Below, one piece after another: positions 16,156 through 23,631 of a DNA stretch of 39,115 nt. Position 1 is the stretch's first letter. Every line of letters starts with the position of its first letter. The notes below the pieces were generated by a model, which saw only the letters and a list, made by a program, of their open reading frames with translations, made no database searches and had not been told where the DNA came from. The stretch is from Nitrososphaerota archaeon (GTDB lineage Archaea > Thermoproteota > Nitrososphaeria > Nitrososphaerales > Nitrosopumilaceae), in NCBI GenBank assembly GCA_021325615.1, contig JAJPGU010000020.1, positions 1 through 39,115 of the forward strand, read 5' to 3'. The translations under genes and the position numbers were made by a program.

Positions 16156-16851
16156 ATGCTTGAACTAAAGCTCCAACACATACTTACACTTGCAGAACTT
16201 TTTGCCAAGGGGGCACGATACAACTTTGTTCCTATCACGACTTCTTCTCTCGGAAAAAGTATCCACAGGTCGCAACAGGCAGCCTCAAAACATCTCTTGG
16301 AGCTGGAGTCCGACGGCTACATTGAGAGACTGCGGTCGGGAAAAAGGGTCTCTGTGAGGATTACAACCAAGGGCCATGTGGAGATGTCAAAGATTTTCTC
16401 CGTGCTAAAATCAAGTCTTGAGACGTCGCCATCCTTTGTGGAGTTTAAGGGTACGATTGTCTCCGGCATGGGGGAGGGAGCATACTACATGTCAATGAAG
16501 GGATATGCGCGGCAATTCAAGTCAAAGCTTGGATACGTTCCATTTCCTGGGACGCTTAACGTAAAGCTAAAGGACAAGGAGTTTATCGAGGCAAAGAGGT
16601 CGCTTGATGCATACCCTGCGATAATGGTTAGCGGATTCTCGGACGGGAAGAGGTCTTATGGCTGGGTCAAGTGTTATCCTGCTAGGGTAAATAACAGCGT
16701 AGAGGCTGCTCTAATACTGCTGGAAAGGACACACCATGACGATTCTGTGATCGAGTTGATTTCGAAGGAGAACATAAAAAAGATGACCAAGCTTGCCACG
16801 GGTTCGCAGATAACAATACGTGTCAGGGTTCCTTCGAAGCCCCCGCAATGA
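16156..16851 (+). CDS. rbkR: RbkR-type bifunctional regulator: HTH domain fused to CTP-dependent riboflavin kinase
   Basis: 231 residues. Residues 1-85 form a winged helix (TSSLGKSIHRSQQAASKHLL, then a wing with SGKRVSVRIT). Residues about 95-231 are the archaeal CTP-dependent riboflavin kinase domain (GTIVSGMGEGAYYM, LGYVPFPGTLNVKL, and a Lys/Arg-rich C-terminal strand). The kinase makes FMN from riboflavin and CTP; in other archaea the same fusion, RbkR, also represses or activates riboflavin genes. The FAD synthase that uses its product is the next gene, convergent with a 2-base gap. Confidence 0.93.
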   Translation: MLELKLQHILTLAELFAKGARYNFVPITTSSLGKSIHRSQQAASKHLLELESDGYIERLRSGKRVSVRITTKGHVEMSKIFSVLKSSLETSPSFVEFKGTIVSGMGEGAYYMSMKGYARQFKSKLGYVPFPGTLNVKLKDKEFIEAKRSLDAYPAIMVSGFSDGKRSYGWVKCYPARVNNSVEAALILLERTHHDDSVIELISKENIKKMTKLATGSQITIRVRVPSKPPQ

Positions 16852-16853
16852 TA

Positions 16854-17450
16854 TTAGAGGCCGTGAATGGACTTGCCGTAATCGTTTTCTATCTTTGAGC
16901 TCTTGATGTCGGGTACGGGTGACTGCAGTCTTGCAATGGAAACGTTTACTCCAATCTTTTTGCAGCCGTCGATGATGAATTTCTCCTGGTGTATCTGATC
17001 ATAACCCAAGGCGATGATATTTGGTCGCACCAGCGCCACCGTCTTGAATATGTCGCCCTCGTGACCCACCATTGCATGGTCTACCATTGAAAGCGAATTA
17101 ACAAGATCCTTCCTCAGGTCCATGTTGTGGAGGGGAATGCGGTTTTTCATTTTTTGTGCAGTAATGTCGGTAGCTACTACCACTACGAGTACGTTCCCTA
17201 GGGCCTTGGCACCCCTTAGGGTGTGTATGTGGCCTGGATGTATGATGTCAAAAACCCCGCCGGCAAGGACGATCCTTATGGAGCCTCTCCCGAGCTCTGT
17301 CAGCATCCTCCTATCCTTCTCGACAAATCCATTTTTTACAAGAGCATCGATTCTTGTCAGCACAAAATCGGAATTTAGCGACAACTTTTTCCTGATTATC
17401 TCGACTGGATCCTCGCCTGACAGTGAGGATACATAGCACGCTGAAATCAA
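16854..17450 (-). CDS. ribL: FAD synthase (archaeal RibL-type cytidylyltransferase) with N-terminal HTH-like extension
   Basis: Adenylates FMN to FAD. The nucleotidyltransferase domain begins at about residue 58 with LAGGVFDIIHPGH, containing the HxGH motif, and later includes the GYDQ segment. Known archaeal RibL proteins are about 150 residues; here about 50-60 extra N-terminal residues (EDPVEIIRKKLSLNSDFVLT, then VKNGFVEKD) look like a winged helix. The frame is open to TTG 17471, but the TATA-like GATATAAT (17478-17471, minus) directly abuts that codon, so TTG 17450 at 24 bases is the better start. Glycerol-3-phosphate cytidylyltransferase is the closest alternative reading. Confidence 0.88.
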   Translation of the reverse strand: MISACYVSSLSGEDPVEIIRKKLSLNSDFVLTRIDALVKNGFVEKDRRMLTELGRGSIRIVLAGGVFDIIHPGHIHTLRGAKALGNVLVVVVATDITAQKMKNRIPLHNMDLRKDLVNSLSMVDHAMVGHEGDIFKTVALVRPNIIALGYDQIHQEKFIIDGCKKIGVNVSIARLQSPVPDIKSSKIENDYGKSIHGL

Positions 17451-17470
17451 TTCCTTGTCAAATGCGTCCA

Positions 17471-17478
17471 ATTATATC
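17471..17478 (-). promoter_or_regulatory. TATA box of ribL
   Basis: GATATAAT on the minus strand; it touches the longest possible start codon (TTG 17471) and lies 24 bases before TTG 17450. It therefore argues that the protein starts at 17450. Confidence 0.5.
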
Positions 17479-17509
17479 ACAAGAGCTGAGGTTGTACCAC
17501 TTGATTAAT

Positions 17510-18544
17510 CTATGTCCACGGGTCTATTCCCTTTGAGAGGCGTAGAGCATCAATGAGTCCTTCTGCATAGCCAATGCTTAGGACGGCCAACTCTTCCTTT
17601 CCGTCTCTTTGGAACTTCTCAGCGTCATCTATGTAAAGCTGCGCGTTTTCGATTATTGCCTTTTGGGTACTGTCATCTCCGAACATCCGAATTACCTCCT
17701 CCAGCGCCTTTCTTGCCTTTGGAACGTATTTTGCTAGCATCTGGTCTGAGATTTTCTGTATTGATGAATTGCTGAAAGGCTCGTCAATGCAATCTGCAAA
17801 AACCTTGAGGGCATCGGTCTCAGTAAAGTGCATTCTTCCAGGGATGATTATGGTATGCGGTGGTTTTCCAAATCCTGTTTTGGCAAGGCTTGAAAGTTTA
17901 CCAGCTGTAATGCCTTGGCTTTTTGAGCCTATTCTTGATGCTATGATGCCAAACATGGATCCTTGAATTACGTTCCTTCTTTGCTCGCCCTCGATGGCGA
18001 GGAGGCCTGCAATTGCATCCTTTGGGTCAAAAAAGAAGCCCTCATCACTATTGTATTCTAAGATGAGTATGCTGTGCAATCCTCGCACTAGGTTCTCGTA
18101 TATGGTAGAGTAAACTGTATTCCAGGTTTGCTGTTCCCTCATAATGGTGACCGGGCGTCCAATTTTGTAGTATTGGAGGCCGCATTCGCCAACAAGTGAC
18201 GGAATGGCGGAGGCTGCATGAACCGTCCTTGTCCTGATCCCTTGAAGCTCCGCCCTAGTCCGTAGCTCGATATGGGTGGTGGCAATGTAGGGGTCTCCAT
18301 ATGCCAGTAGTACGACGGTCTTCTTCTTCGCCTCGGCAAGGATTGCCTTGCCGTCCTCTACCAGCCATCTGGGTGCAAGCCTGAGCCTACTTCTTGCCAT
18401 CTTTCTTATCTTGAGCTGGTCGCTTTTTGGAATTGGACTGGTAAAGTTTTCAAAATAGACAACGTCTGCATTTTTCAGGATTTTCGATGTGCTAGGACTG
18501 ACCCCTTCGATGCCTGAGATTCCAAGGCCGATAAACCATAACAT
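17510..18544 (-). CDS. dph5: diphthine synthase (Dph5) with C-terminal DUF357-like domain
   Basis: Methylates the modified histidine of elongation factor 2 during diphthamide synthesis. The N-terminal part (MLWFIGLGISGIEGVSPST) is the tetrapyrrole-methylase fold of Dph5, with LLAYGDPYIATTH, HAASAIPS and the C-terminal IIIPGRMHFTE motif. Dph5 is usually about 260-290 residues; this protein is 344. The extra C-terminal stretch (about 275-344, AQLYIDDAEKFQRDGKEE and LSIGYAEGLIDALR) matches the pattern of DUF357, an archaeal helical domain of unknown function. ATG 18544 has AAAATATTC (minus, 18571-18563) 23 bases upstream. Confidence 0.92.
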   Translation of the reverse strand: MLWFIGLGISGIEGVSPSTSKILKNADVVYFENFTSPIPKSDQLKIRKMARSRLRLAPRWLVEDGKAILAEAKKKTVVLLAYGDPYIATTHIELRTRAELQGIRTRTVHAASAIPSLVGECGLQYYKIGRPVTIMREQQTWNTVYSTIYENLVRGLHSILILEYNSDEGFFFDPKDAIAGLLAIEGEQRRNVIQGSMFGIIASRIGSKSQGITAGKLSSLAKTGFGKPPHTIIIPGRMHFTETDALKVFADCIDEPFSNSSIQKISDQMLAKYVPKARKALEEVIRMFGDDSTQKAIIENAQLYIDDAEKFQRDGKEELAVLSIGYAEGLIDALRLSKGIDPWT

Positions 18545-18591
18545 AGCGCCGCTAGTTCTGATGAATATTTTGATGTTCGTTTTGTATGTGA

Positions 18592-19722
18592 TTAGGCTTT
18601 CTTCTGGCCGTCATGCAGCCGCTTCAGGTGGTAAAGCATCCTCTTCAATACCTCGATGCTTCGCAGATACTCGTCAGTCGACACACGCTCGTCTATGGTA
18701 TGGGAGGCATGGGGGTCGCCAGGACCATATGTTACAACGGGTATATTCAACGAGTTCCCAATTATGTTCATGTCGCCAGTCCCGGTCTTCCTAATCAGCT
18801 GCGGCCTTGATTTTTCGACATCTAGTATTCCAAGGGTTAGGGCTCTTACAAGGGGAGAACTGTGGGGTGCTTCAAAGGGCTCTGTCTCGTCAAGGATTGA
18901 ATAAAATGCATTTACACCCTGTTTCTTGGCCACATCCTGAACCGTGGTGGCAATCTTCTCTCCCACCATCTTGCAATTCATATCCACTGGGATCCTGATG
19001 TCCATTACAGCGTCGCATTCCACGGCCGTGACATTGTGGCTGGTACCTCCCTTTATCTCTGTAAGGACGGCCGTGAGCATCATGCTTTTGGGCTTGGTTT
19101 CTTGGTTTCCCTCAAGCTCATCTTTGATGGCCTTGGTGAATACGTATGATTCCTCTATTGCGTTTTTTGCAAGCCAAGGAGCGCTGGCATGTGCGCTGTC
19201 GCCTACGTTTACCTTGAGGTTGATGGCAATCCTGCCCTTGTAGGCAATGGTGATGTTTCTTATGCTGCTTGGTTCTCCAAATATCGCATAATCGATATCC
19301 AGCTTTTGTTTGACGAGGCTTTTGATCCCGGTGGCATTACCTTCCTCATCGACAACTGCTGCAAAGACCACCGTTCCATTGTTGTTTTGGAGCGATGCTG
19401 CTGCTAGAAGCATTGCCATGAGAGGGGCCTTGGCATCCGAAGCCCCCCTCCCGTAGATGTGGCCGTTTTCGTTCCTAACCTTGATCTTACCAGGGACAGT
19501 GTCCATGTGACCGCAAAGCAATATCTTCGGAGAGCCGGAACCCTTGGTCGCAATCAGGTTCCCCACCTCGTCAATGCGAATATTCTCGAAACCTAGATCA
19601 TCACACTTGTCGGCCAGGAATTCTGCCAGGGGCTTCTCGGAAAGCGATGGCGTGTACAGCCTCAGAGCCTTCTCTAGCATCTTTACTGAAAATCTTGGTG
19701 TAATGGTGATTGAGGAGTCCAA
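18592..19722 (-). CDS. lysK: [LysW]-lysine/[LysW]-ornithine hydrolase (M20 peptidase family)
   Basis: Releases lysine, and probably ornithine, from the LysW carrier protein. The 376-residue M20 metallopeptidase has LLCGHMDTVPG (metal ligand H72, D74), GRGASDAK (bridging D97), DEEG (catalytic E126 and ligand E127) and the C-terminal GDPHASHTID. The start is TTG 19722, 3 bases after the lysX stop; an ATG 14 codons later would cut into the fold. It is last in the lysS-lysW-lysX-lysK unit. Only one hydrolase is present in the window, so it likely serves both the lysine and arginine branches. Confidence 0.94.
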   Translation of the reverse strand: MDSSITITPRFSVKMLEKALRLYTPSLSEKPLAEFLADKCDDLGFENIRIDEVGNLIATKGSGSPKILLCGHMDTVPGKIKVRNENGHIYGRGASDAKAPLMAMLLAAASLQNNNGTVVFAAVVDEEGNATGIKSLVKQKLDIDYAIFGEPSSIRNITIAYKGRIAINLKVNVGDSAHASAPWLAKNAIEESYVFTKAIKDELEGNQETKPKSMMLTAVLTEIKGGTSHNVTAVECDAVMDIRIPVDMNCKMVGEKIATTVQDVAKKQGVNAFYSILDETEPFEAPHSSPLVRALTLGILDVEKSRPQLIRKTGTGDMNIIGNSLNIPVVTYGPGDPHASHTIDERVSTDEYLRSIEVLKRMLYHLKRLHDGQKKA

Positions 19723-19725
19723 TTC

Positions 19726-20574
19726 TTATTTTCTCGACTGTTTGGCGTAATCTATCATCAAGGCCGGTATATCTACGCCAGTAACCCTTACGGTATTTTT
19801 GTATTCCGTTGTGTTGTTGACTTCGTGCACGACCAATCCTCGGTCTTTGCTCTCCATGAGATCTATCCCTACTATCTGACCTTGGACAGCATTTTTTGCC
19901 TTGATGCAGATGTCTTCCATCTCCTTGGTCACCTTCAGGGGCTCTGCCTTGCCCCCGAGGGCCATGTTTGTCTTCCACTGGCCCTCTCCAGAATATCGGT
20001 ATATTGCTGCCACTATCGAGTCTCCTACCATTATTGCCCTGATGTCACGGGGAGGCCTGTTGACAAATTCCTCGAGGTAGTACACCTGGTATATTGGGTA
20101 CATCTTTTCGCGAGTTTCCATTATCCCTTCGGCGGAATCTCGATCTTTTAGCAGGGCGATCATCCTTCCCCAACTTCCGACGGTGGGCTTGAGCACCATC
20201 GGATATCCATTCTTGTCTAAATAGTCAAGGGCCGCCTCCTCCGAGAACGCAACGGCACTGAAGGGGGTGGGTACGCCATTTTTTACAAGCAGCATGTGAG
20301 TGAACAGCTTGTTTCCTGCCAGTATGCTGGTATTCAGGCTGTTGATGACATTGATGCCCTTCCCTTCGAGGGCAGCGGTCGAATGCAGGCTCCTGTAATA
20401 GCTCACACACCGCTGAATGGCGGTGTCAAAATTTTCCCTGCTCTCGTCTAGGCTGATTGATAGGCTCTTACAGTCGACCATCTTGGCTTCGATGCCCTTT
20501 TTCTTTGCGGCATCAAAGAGTGCTTTTTCTTCCCACCTGATGGTATCGTAGAGTATCGATAGGCCCGAGGTCAC
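19726..20574 (-). CDS. lysX: LysX: LysW-aminoadipate ligase (ATP-grasp)
   Basis: Joins the amino group of alpha-aminoadipate to the carrier LysW using ATP. The 282-residue RimK-type ATP-grasp protein has LKPTVGSWGRMIALL, PRDIRAIMVGDSIVAAIYR and the metal-binding VVHEVNNTTEYKN. The segment after it (NTVRVTGVDIP) resembles Thermus LysX, whereas the paralogue at 25543 has EFKG as in ArgX. This, plus homocitrate synthase in the same unit, supports the lysine assignment. GTG 20574 overlaps the lysW stop (GTGA), indicating translational coupling with the carrier it modifies. Confidence 0.88.
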   Translation of the reverse strand: MTSGLSILYDTIRWEEKALFDAAKKKGIEAKMVDCKSLSISLDESRENFDTAIQRCVSYYRSLHSTAALEGKGINVINSLNTSILAGNKLFTHMLLVKNGVPTPFSAVAFSEEAALDYLDKNGYPMVLKPTVGSWGRMIALLKDRDSAEGIMETREKMYPIYQVYYLEEFVNRPPRDIRAIMVGDSIVAAIYRYSGEGQWKTNMALGGKAEPLKVTKEMEDICIKAKNAVQGQIVGIDLMESKDRGLVVHEVNNTTEYKNTVRVTGVDIPALMIDYAKQSRK

Positions 20575-20735
20575 TGGCCCCAGTCCTCACCAACAGTTTG
20601 TGCTGGTTTCAACTCAAAGCCTGAAGATCCCTTTGTTAGCTCGAAGCTTGCACCGCAGTCGGGGCAAGTCACAATCTCGCCTTCCATCGAATCTTTTGGA
20701 GGATTGATGTTTGCATCGCATTCTAAACATTTCAT
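20571..20735 (-). CDS. lysW: LysW-like amino-group carrier protein ending in Gln instead of Glu
   Basis: 54 residues. A zinc-ribbon fold with Cys3, Cys6, Cys24 and Cys27 (MKCLECD, TCPDCGASFE) and an acidic C-terminal tail ending GEDWGQ. LysW carriers hold biosynthetic intermediates on the side-chain carboxyl of a C-terminal Glu in EDWGE; the codon here is CAG directly before TGA, so the residue is Gln. The second carrier (26401) keeps Glu. The gene starts 1 base after the lysS stop and overlaps the lysX start by 4 bases, so it is surely expressed with LysX. Either Gln is deamidated first, the terminal alpha-carboxyl is used, or the base is a sequencing error. Confidence 0.92.
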   Translation of the reverse strand: MKCLECDANINPPKDSMEGEIVTCPDCGASFELTKGSSGFELKPAQTVGEDWGQ

Positions 20736-20736
20736 A

Positions 20737-21927
20737 TTATTTACCTGTCTTTACCTTCATTTGGGTGTCATTAATTATCTTTTTTTCCAGCCTTTCGTCA
20801 AGCGGGATCTCTAGCAAATCTCCCATCCTGAGGTTTTTCAGGCCGGCGGCCACCTTTTTGGCATGCTCGTCGTTCTGTTCTAGCCCTAGCAGGGACATCA
20901 AGTATGCCGCACCATTCTTGCCAGCAAGTTCTCCAAAGACAATCCTTCTCCTATTGCCTACTATCTTTGGCTCGATCGGCTCGTAGGCTGCTGGGTTTCG
21001 AAGGATGGCAGCCAGGTGGGTTCCTGCCTTGTGCTTGTATGCTGTAGCTCCCACAATGGGCTTTGAATCATAGGGCACTATGCTTGTGTATTGTTCTATG
21101 AGCCTTGAGAGGTCCATCAACATGTCTAGCCTGAAATTGTTGGGTGATCTATAGAGGTATGTCAATGCCACTGCAGTTTCTGCAAGAGCGGGAATTCCTG
21201 TTCTTTCTCCGACGCCGTCTATTGTGGTGTGTATCTGATCAGCACCCCCATCGCATCCTGCCAGCGCATTTGCGAGTGCCAGTCCAATGTCGTTATGGCA
21301 GTGAACATCCAAGGGAGTCTTGACTTTTTCGCGTACTGTCTTTACCAGATTGTACATGCCGCTTGGCCTCATTATGCCGACTGTATCGGGTATGCTTATC
21401 CTGTCTACTCCAGCATCAGAAATCGCCTTGCAGACCTTTAGGAGAAATTCGGGATCTGCCCTGCTGGCATCCTCAACCGTGAACCTCATTTTTAAGCCGT
21501 GGGATTTGGCATACTCTACCGTCTCCACCGCCCTCTTCATGGCCTCTTCTCGCGTTATTCTGAGTTTGTCCTTCATGTGTATGTCCGAAATACCAAGGTA
21601 GGTAGCCATCCAAGTGGCATCGCATTCCAGGGCAATGTCAACGTCTTCCTTTAGTGCCCTAACATGTGCCACGATGTCGGCCTTCAAACCTTGTTTGATG
21701 ATTGTCTTGGTAGCTTCCTTGTGGTCGGGTGAAACTACAGGTGATATCTCTATTTGATCGACACCGAAATAATCGAGCATCCACGCAATCTGAATTCTCT
21801 GCTTGTTTGAGAAGGTGACACCGGGATGCTGTTCGCCTTCCCTCAGCGTGCTGTCAAGGATGTGGATTTTCTTCGACTTTTGTCCCATCTCATTGTATCT
21901 ATATGCATGATAATTCGGGTCTTCCAT
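20737..21927 (-). CDS. lysS: homocitrate synthase (alpha-isopropylmalate synthase family)
   Basis: First step of the aminoadipate route to lysine: condenses acetyl-CoA and 2-oxoglutarate. The 396-residue TIM-barrel protein has LDSTLREGEQHPGVTFSNKQ (catalytic Arg and metal Asp), VDVHCHND-type metal histidines (DVHCHNDIGLALANA) and TIDGVGERTG. The YFGVDQIEISPVVSPDH segment is closer to homocitrate synthases than to isopropylmalate synthases, and the lys context agrees; citramalate synthase is unlikely. ATG 21927 is chosen over the open frame to 22014 because GTTTATATTC lies about 29 bases upstream and a GGAG precedes the ATG. Confidence 0.9.
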   Translation of the reverse strand: MEDPNYHAYRYNEMGQKSKKIHILDSTLREGEQHPGVTFSNKQRIQIAWMLDYFGVDQIEISPVVSPDHKEATKTIIKQGLKADIVAHVRALKEDVDIALECDATWMATYLGISDIHMKDKLRITREEAMKRAVETVEYAKSHGLKMRFTVEDASRADPEFLLKVCKAISDAGVDRISIPDTVGIMRPSGMYNLVKTVREKVKTPLDVHCHNDIGLALANALAGCDGGADQIHTTIDGVGERTGIPALAETAVALTYLYRSPNNFRLDMLMDLSRLIEQYTSIVPYDSKPIVGATAYKHKAGTHLAAILRNPAAYEPIEPKIVGNRRRIVFGELAGKNGAAYLMSLLGLEQNDEHAKKVAAGLKNLRMGDLLEIPLDERLEKKIINDTQMKVKTGK

Positions 21928-21951
21928 TGCTCCTTTAGTACCTAGATCTGC

Positions 21952-21982
21952 GAATATAAACATATTTGTACAGAATTCGGCT
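21952..21982 (-). promoter_or_regulatory. lysS promoter with flanking inverted repeat half-site
   Basis: GTTTATATTC (minus, 21961-21952) is a TATA box about 29 bases from the lysS ATG. AGCCGAA on the minus strand (21982-21976) just upstream is matched by its inverse TTCGGCT at 22035-22029, 46 bases further. The Lrp-type regulator gene ends at 22044, so these may be Lrp sites. Confidence 0.45.
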
Positions 21983-22043
21983 GAAGTGGTTGGATTGATA
22001 ACGAATTTCGTCATTAATCTCTGTTTGTAGCCGAACTTCGGTT

Positions 22044-22463
22044 TTACGCTACAGTCCTTAATATGATGACGGTGTTGGTGTCAAATACACCGGGAATCTT
22101 GCGCAATGCGTCTATACAGCTGTTAATTTCTGTAATGGTAGGCGCCTTGATGATTGTCGCTATGTCGTATTGCCCCGTTATTTCGTAAACCGTGTGAACT
22201 CCTTGAAGCTTTGAAAGTCTGGCAGAAACCTTTGAAGTGTCAGTCGAGGAATCGACCGAAATTAGGATGATTGCACTTGTTGAATTGCTATCGCCTGTTT
22301 CGATGGTGAATTTTTTTATTGTGCCGCCATCTGTGAGGTTCTTCACTCGTCTTCTGACCGCTGATTCTGAAAGCCCGAGTTTCTCTCCAATCTCGACGAA
22401 GGACTGCCTAGAGTCTTTTTTTAGCATTTCAAGTATTGTTTCGTCGGTCTTGTCTCTAGACAT
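22044..22463 (-). CDS. Lrp/AsnC-family transcriptional regulator of the lysine/arginine cluster (LysM-like)
   Basis: 139 residues, full-length Lrp architecture: helix-turn-helix (ILEMLKKDSRQSFVEIGEKL, then SESAVRRRVKNL) at 6-45 and RAM ligand domain at about 60-139 (VYEITGQYDIATIIKA). It overlaps the end of lysJ by 8 bases and has a strong ribosome-binding region (AAGGAGGAG plus AAGGA) inside lysJ. In Sulfolobus an Lrp protein, LysM, in the lys cluster responds to lysine; the location here suggests the same role. Its ligand could also be arginine or a LysW-bound intermediate. Confidence 0.9.
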   Translation of the reverse strand: MSRDKTDETILEMLKKDSRQSFVEIGEKLGLSESAVRRRVKNLTDGGTIKKFTIETGDSNSTSAIILISVDSSTDTSKVSARLSKLQGVHTVYEITGQYDIATIIKAPTITEINSCIDALRKIPGVFDTNTVIILRTVA

Positions 22464-23631
22464 TCCTTCTTTGCTCCTCCTTTGACAATAGGGTGTCTAG
22501 AGTTTCTAAAGCTTTGTTTACGTCAGACTCGGAGATTACAAGTGGCGGAAGTAGCCGAATGATGTTTTTGCCGGAATAGAGGAGCAGCAAGTTGTTTGCG
22601 ATGGCGTCAAAGAGTATGTCTTTGATCTCAAACTTCATCTCAATTCCTATCATGAGCCCCTTTCCTCTGATTTCTCGGATTATCTTGTGCTTCTCCTTCA
22701 ATCGCTCGAGACCTTCGCGTAGTATTTTTCCCATCTTTGCGGCGTTTTCAACCAAGCCATCCTCCGTCAATGCTTGTATTGTGGCTATTCCGGATGAGCA
22801 CGAGAGCGGGTTTCCTCCAAACGTGGATGATTGTTCGCCCTTTCCAATCGATGCAAGTATTTCGGGTTTAACAAGTGTCGCACCCATTGGAACTCCGCCC
22901 GCTATTCCCTTTGCAAGGCACATTATGTCTGGAGCGGTGTCCCAATGCTGGCTTGCCCACAATTTTCCTGTCCTTCCAAGGCCCGCTTGGATCTCGTCAA
23001 AAATCAGTACGGCGCCCTTCTCATTACATATCTCCCTTGCTTCCTGCAGGAAGCCATCCGGTGCTACATGGATGCCGCTCTCTCCTTGGATGGGTTCCAT
23101 GATGACTAGCGCAGTGTCTGGACCAACTGCAGATCGTAGGGCCTCTGCATCTCCGAATGGAGTGAATGAGACATTAGTAAGAAGTGGTTCGAAGGCTTTT
23201 CGGTATTTTGGGTTAAATGTAAGCGATAGGGAGCCAAAGGATTTGCCGTGATAAGAGCCGTTCATTGCCACCATGCCCTTTTTACCTGTGAATTTGCGGG
23301 CAAACTTTATTGCGGCCTCTACTGCCTCAGTGCCGCTATTGTTGAGGTATACTTGGGTCAAGCCAGGAGGGGCAACCTTGATGAGCCGTTCAAGGAATTC
23401 CTCTCGCGTCTTGTTGTAAAGGGAACTATGTACGGTGATTATCTTGTCAAGCTGGGCCTTTAGGGCCTTTACAACACGGGGGTTACAGTGACCCACAAGC
23501 GCCACGCCGTACCCGCCCATGAAATCCACGTACTCCTTTCCGTTGATGTCCCAGACATGCGAACCCAAACCCCTCTCTATTGTTACTGGGAACCTTTGGT
23601 ATATGTTGCCCATGTATTGGTCTTCTGTCAT
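22456..23631 (-). CDS. lysJ: LysW-semialdehyde aminotransferase (LysJ/ArgD family, class III PLP)
   Basis: Transaminates the LysW-bound semialdehyde to LysW-lysine or LysW-ornithine. The 391-residue class III aminotransferase has NSGTEAVEAAIKFAR, the aromatic SYHGKSFGS, IFDEIQAGLGRTG with the PLP-binding Asp, and CLAKGIAGGVPMG with the Schiff-base Lys. ATG 23631 overlaps the lysZ stop (ATGA, 4 bases), which decides the start against an upstream GTG at 23649. A single aminotransferase serving both branches is usual in this system. Confidence 0.93.
   Translation of the reverse strand: MTEDQYMGNIYQRFPVTIERGLGSHVWDINGKEYVDFMGGYGVALVGHCNPRVVKALKAQLDKIITVHSSLYNKTREEFLERLIKVAPPGLTQVYLNNSGTEAVEAAIKFARKFTGKKGMVAMNGSYHGKSFGSLSLTFNPKYRKAFEPLLTNVSFTPFGDAEALRSAVGPDTALVIMEPIQGESGIHVAPDGFLQEAREICNEKGAVLIFDEIQAGLGRTGKLWASQHWDTAPDIMCLAKGIAGGVPMGATLVKPEILASIGKGEQSSTFGGNPLSCSSGIATIQALTEDGLVENAAKMGKILREGLERLKEKHKIIREIRGKGLMIGIEMKFEIKDILFDAIANNLLLLYSGKNIIRLLPPLVISESDVNKALETLDTLLSKEEQRRNV

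Noticed and set aside
21928-22014. 29-residue N-terminal extension of homocitrate synthase
   Set aside because: It would place the TATA box inside the coding region; ATG 21927 has promoter support.
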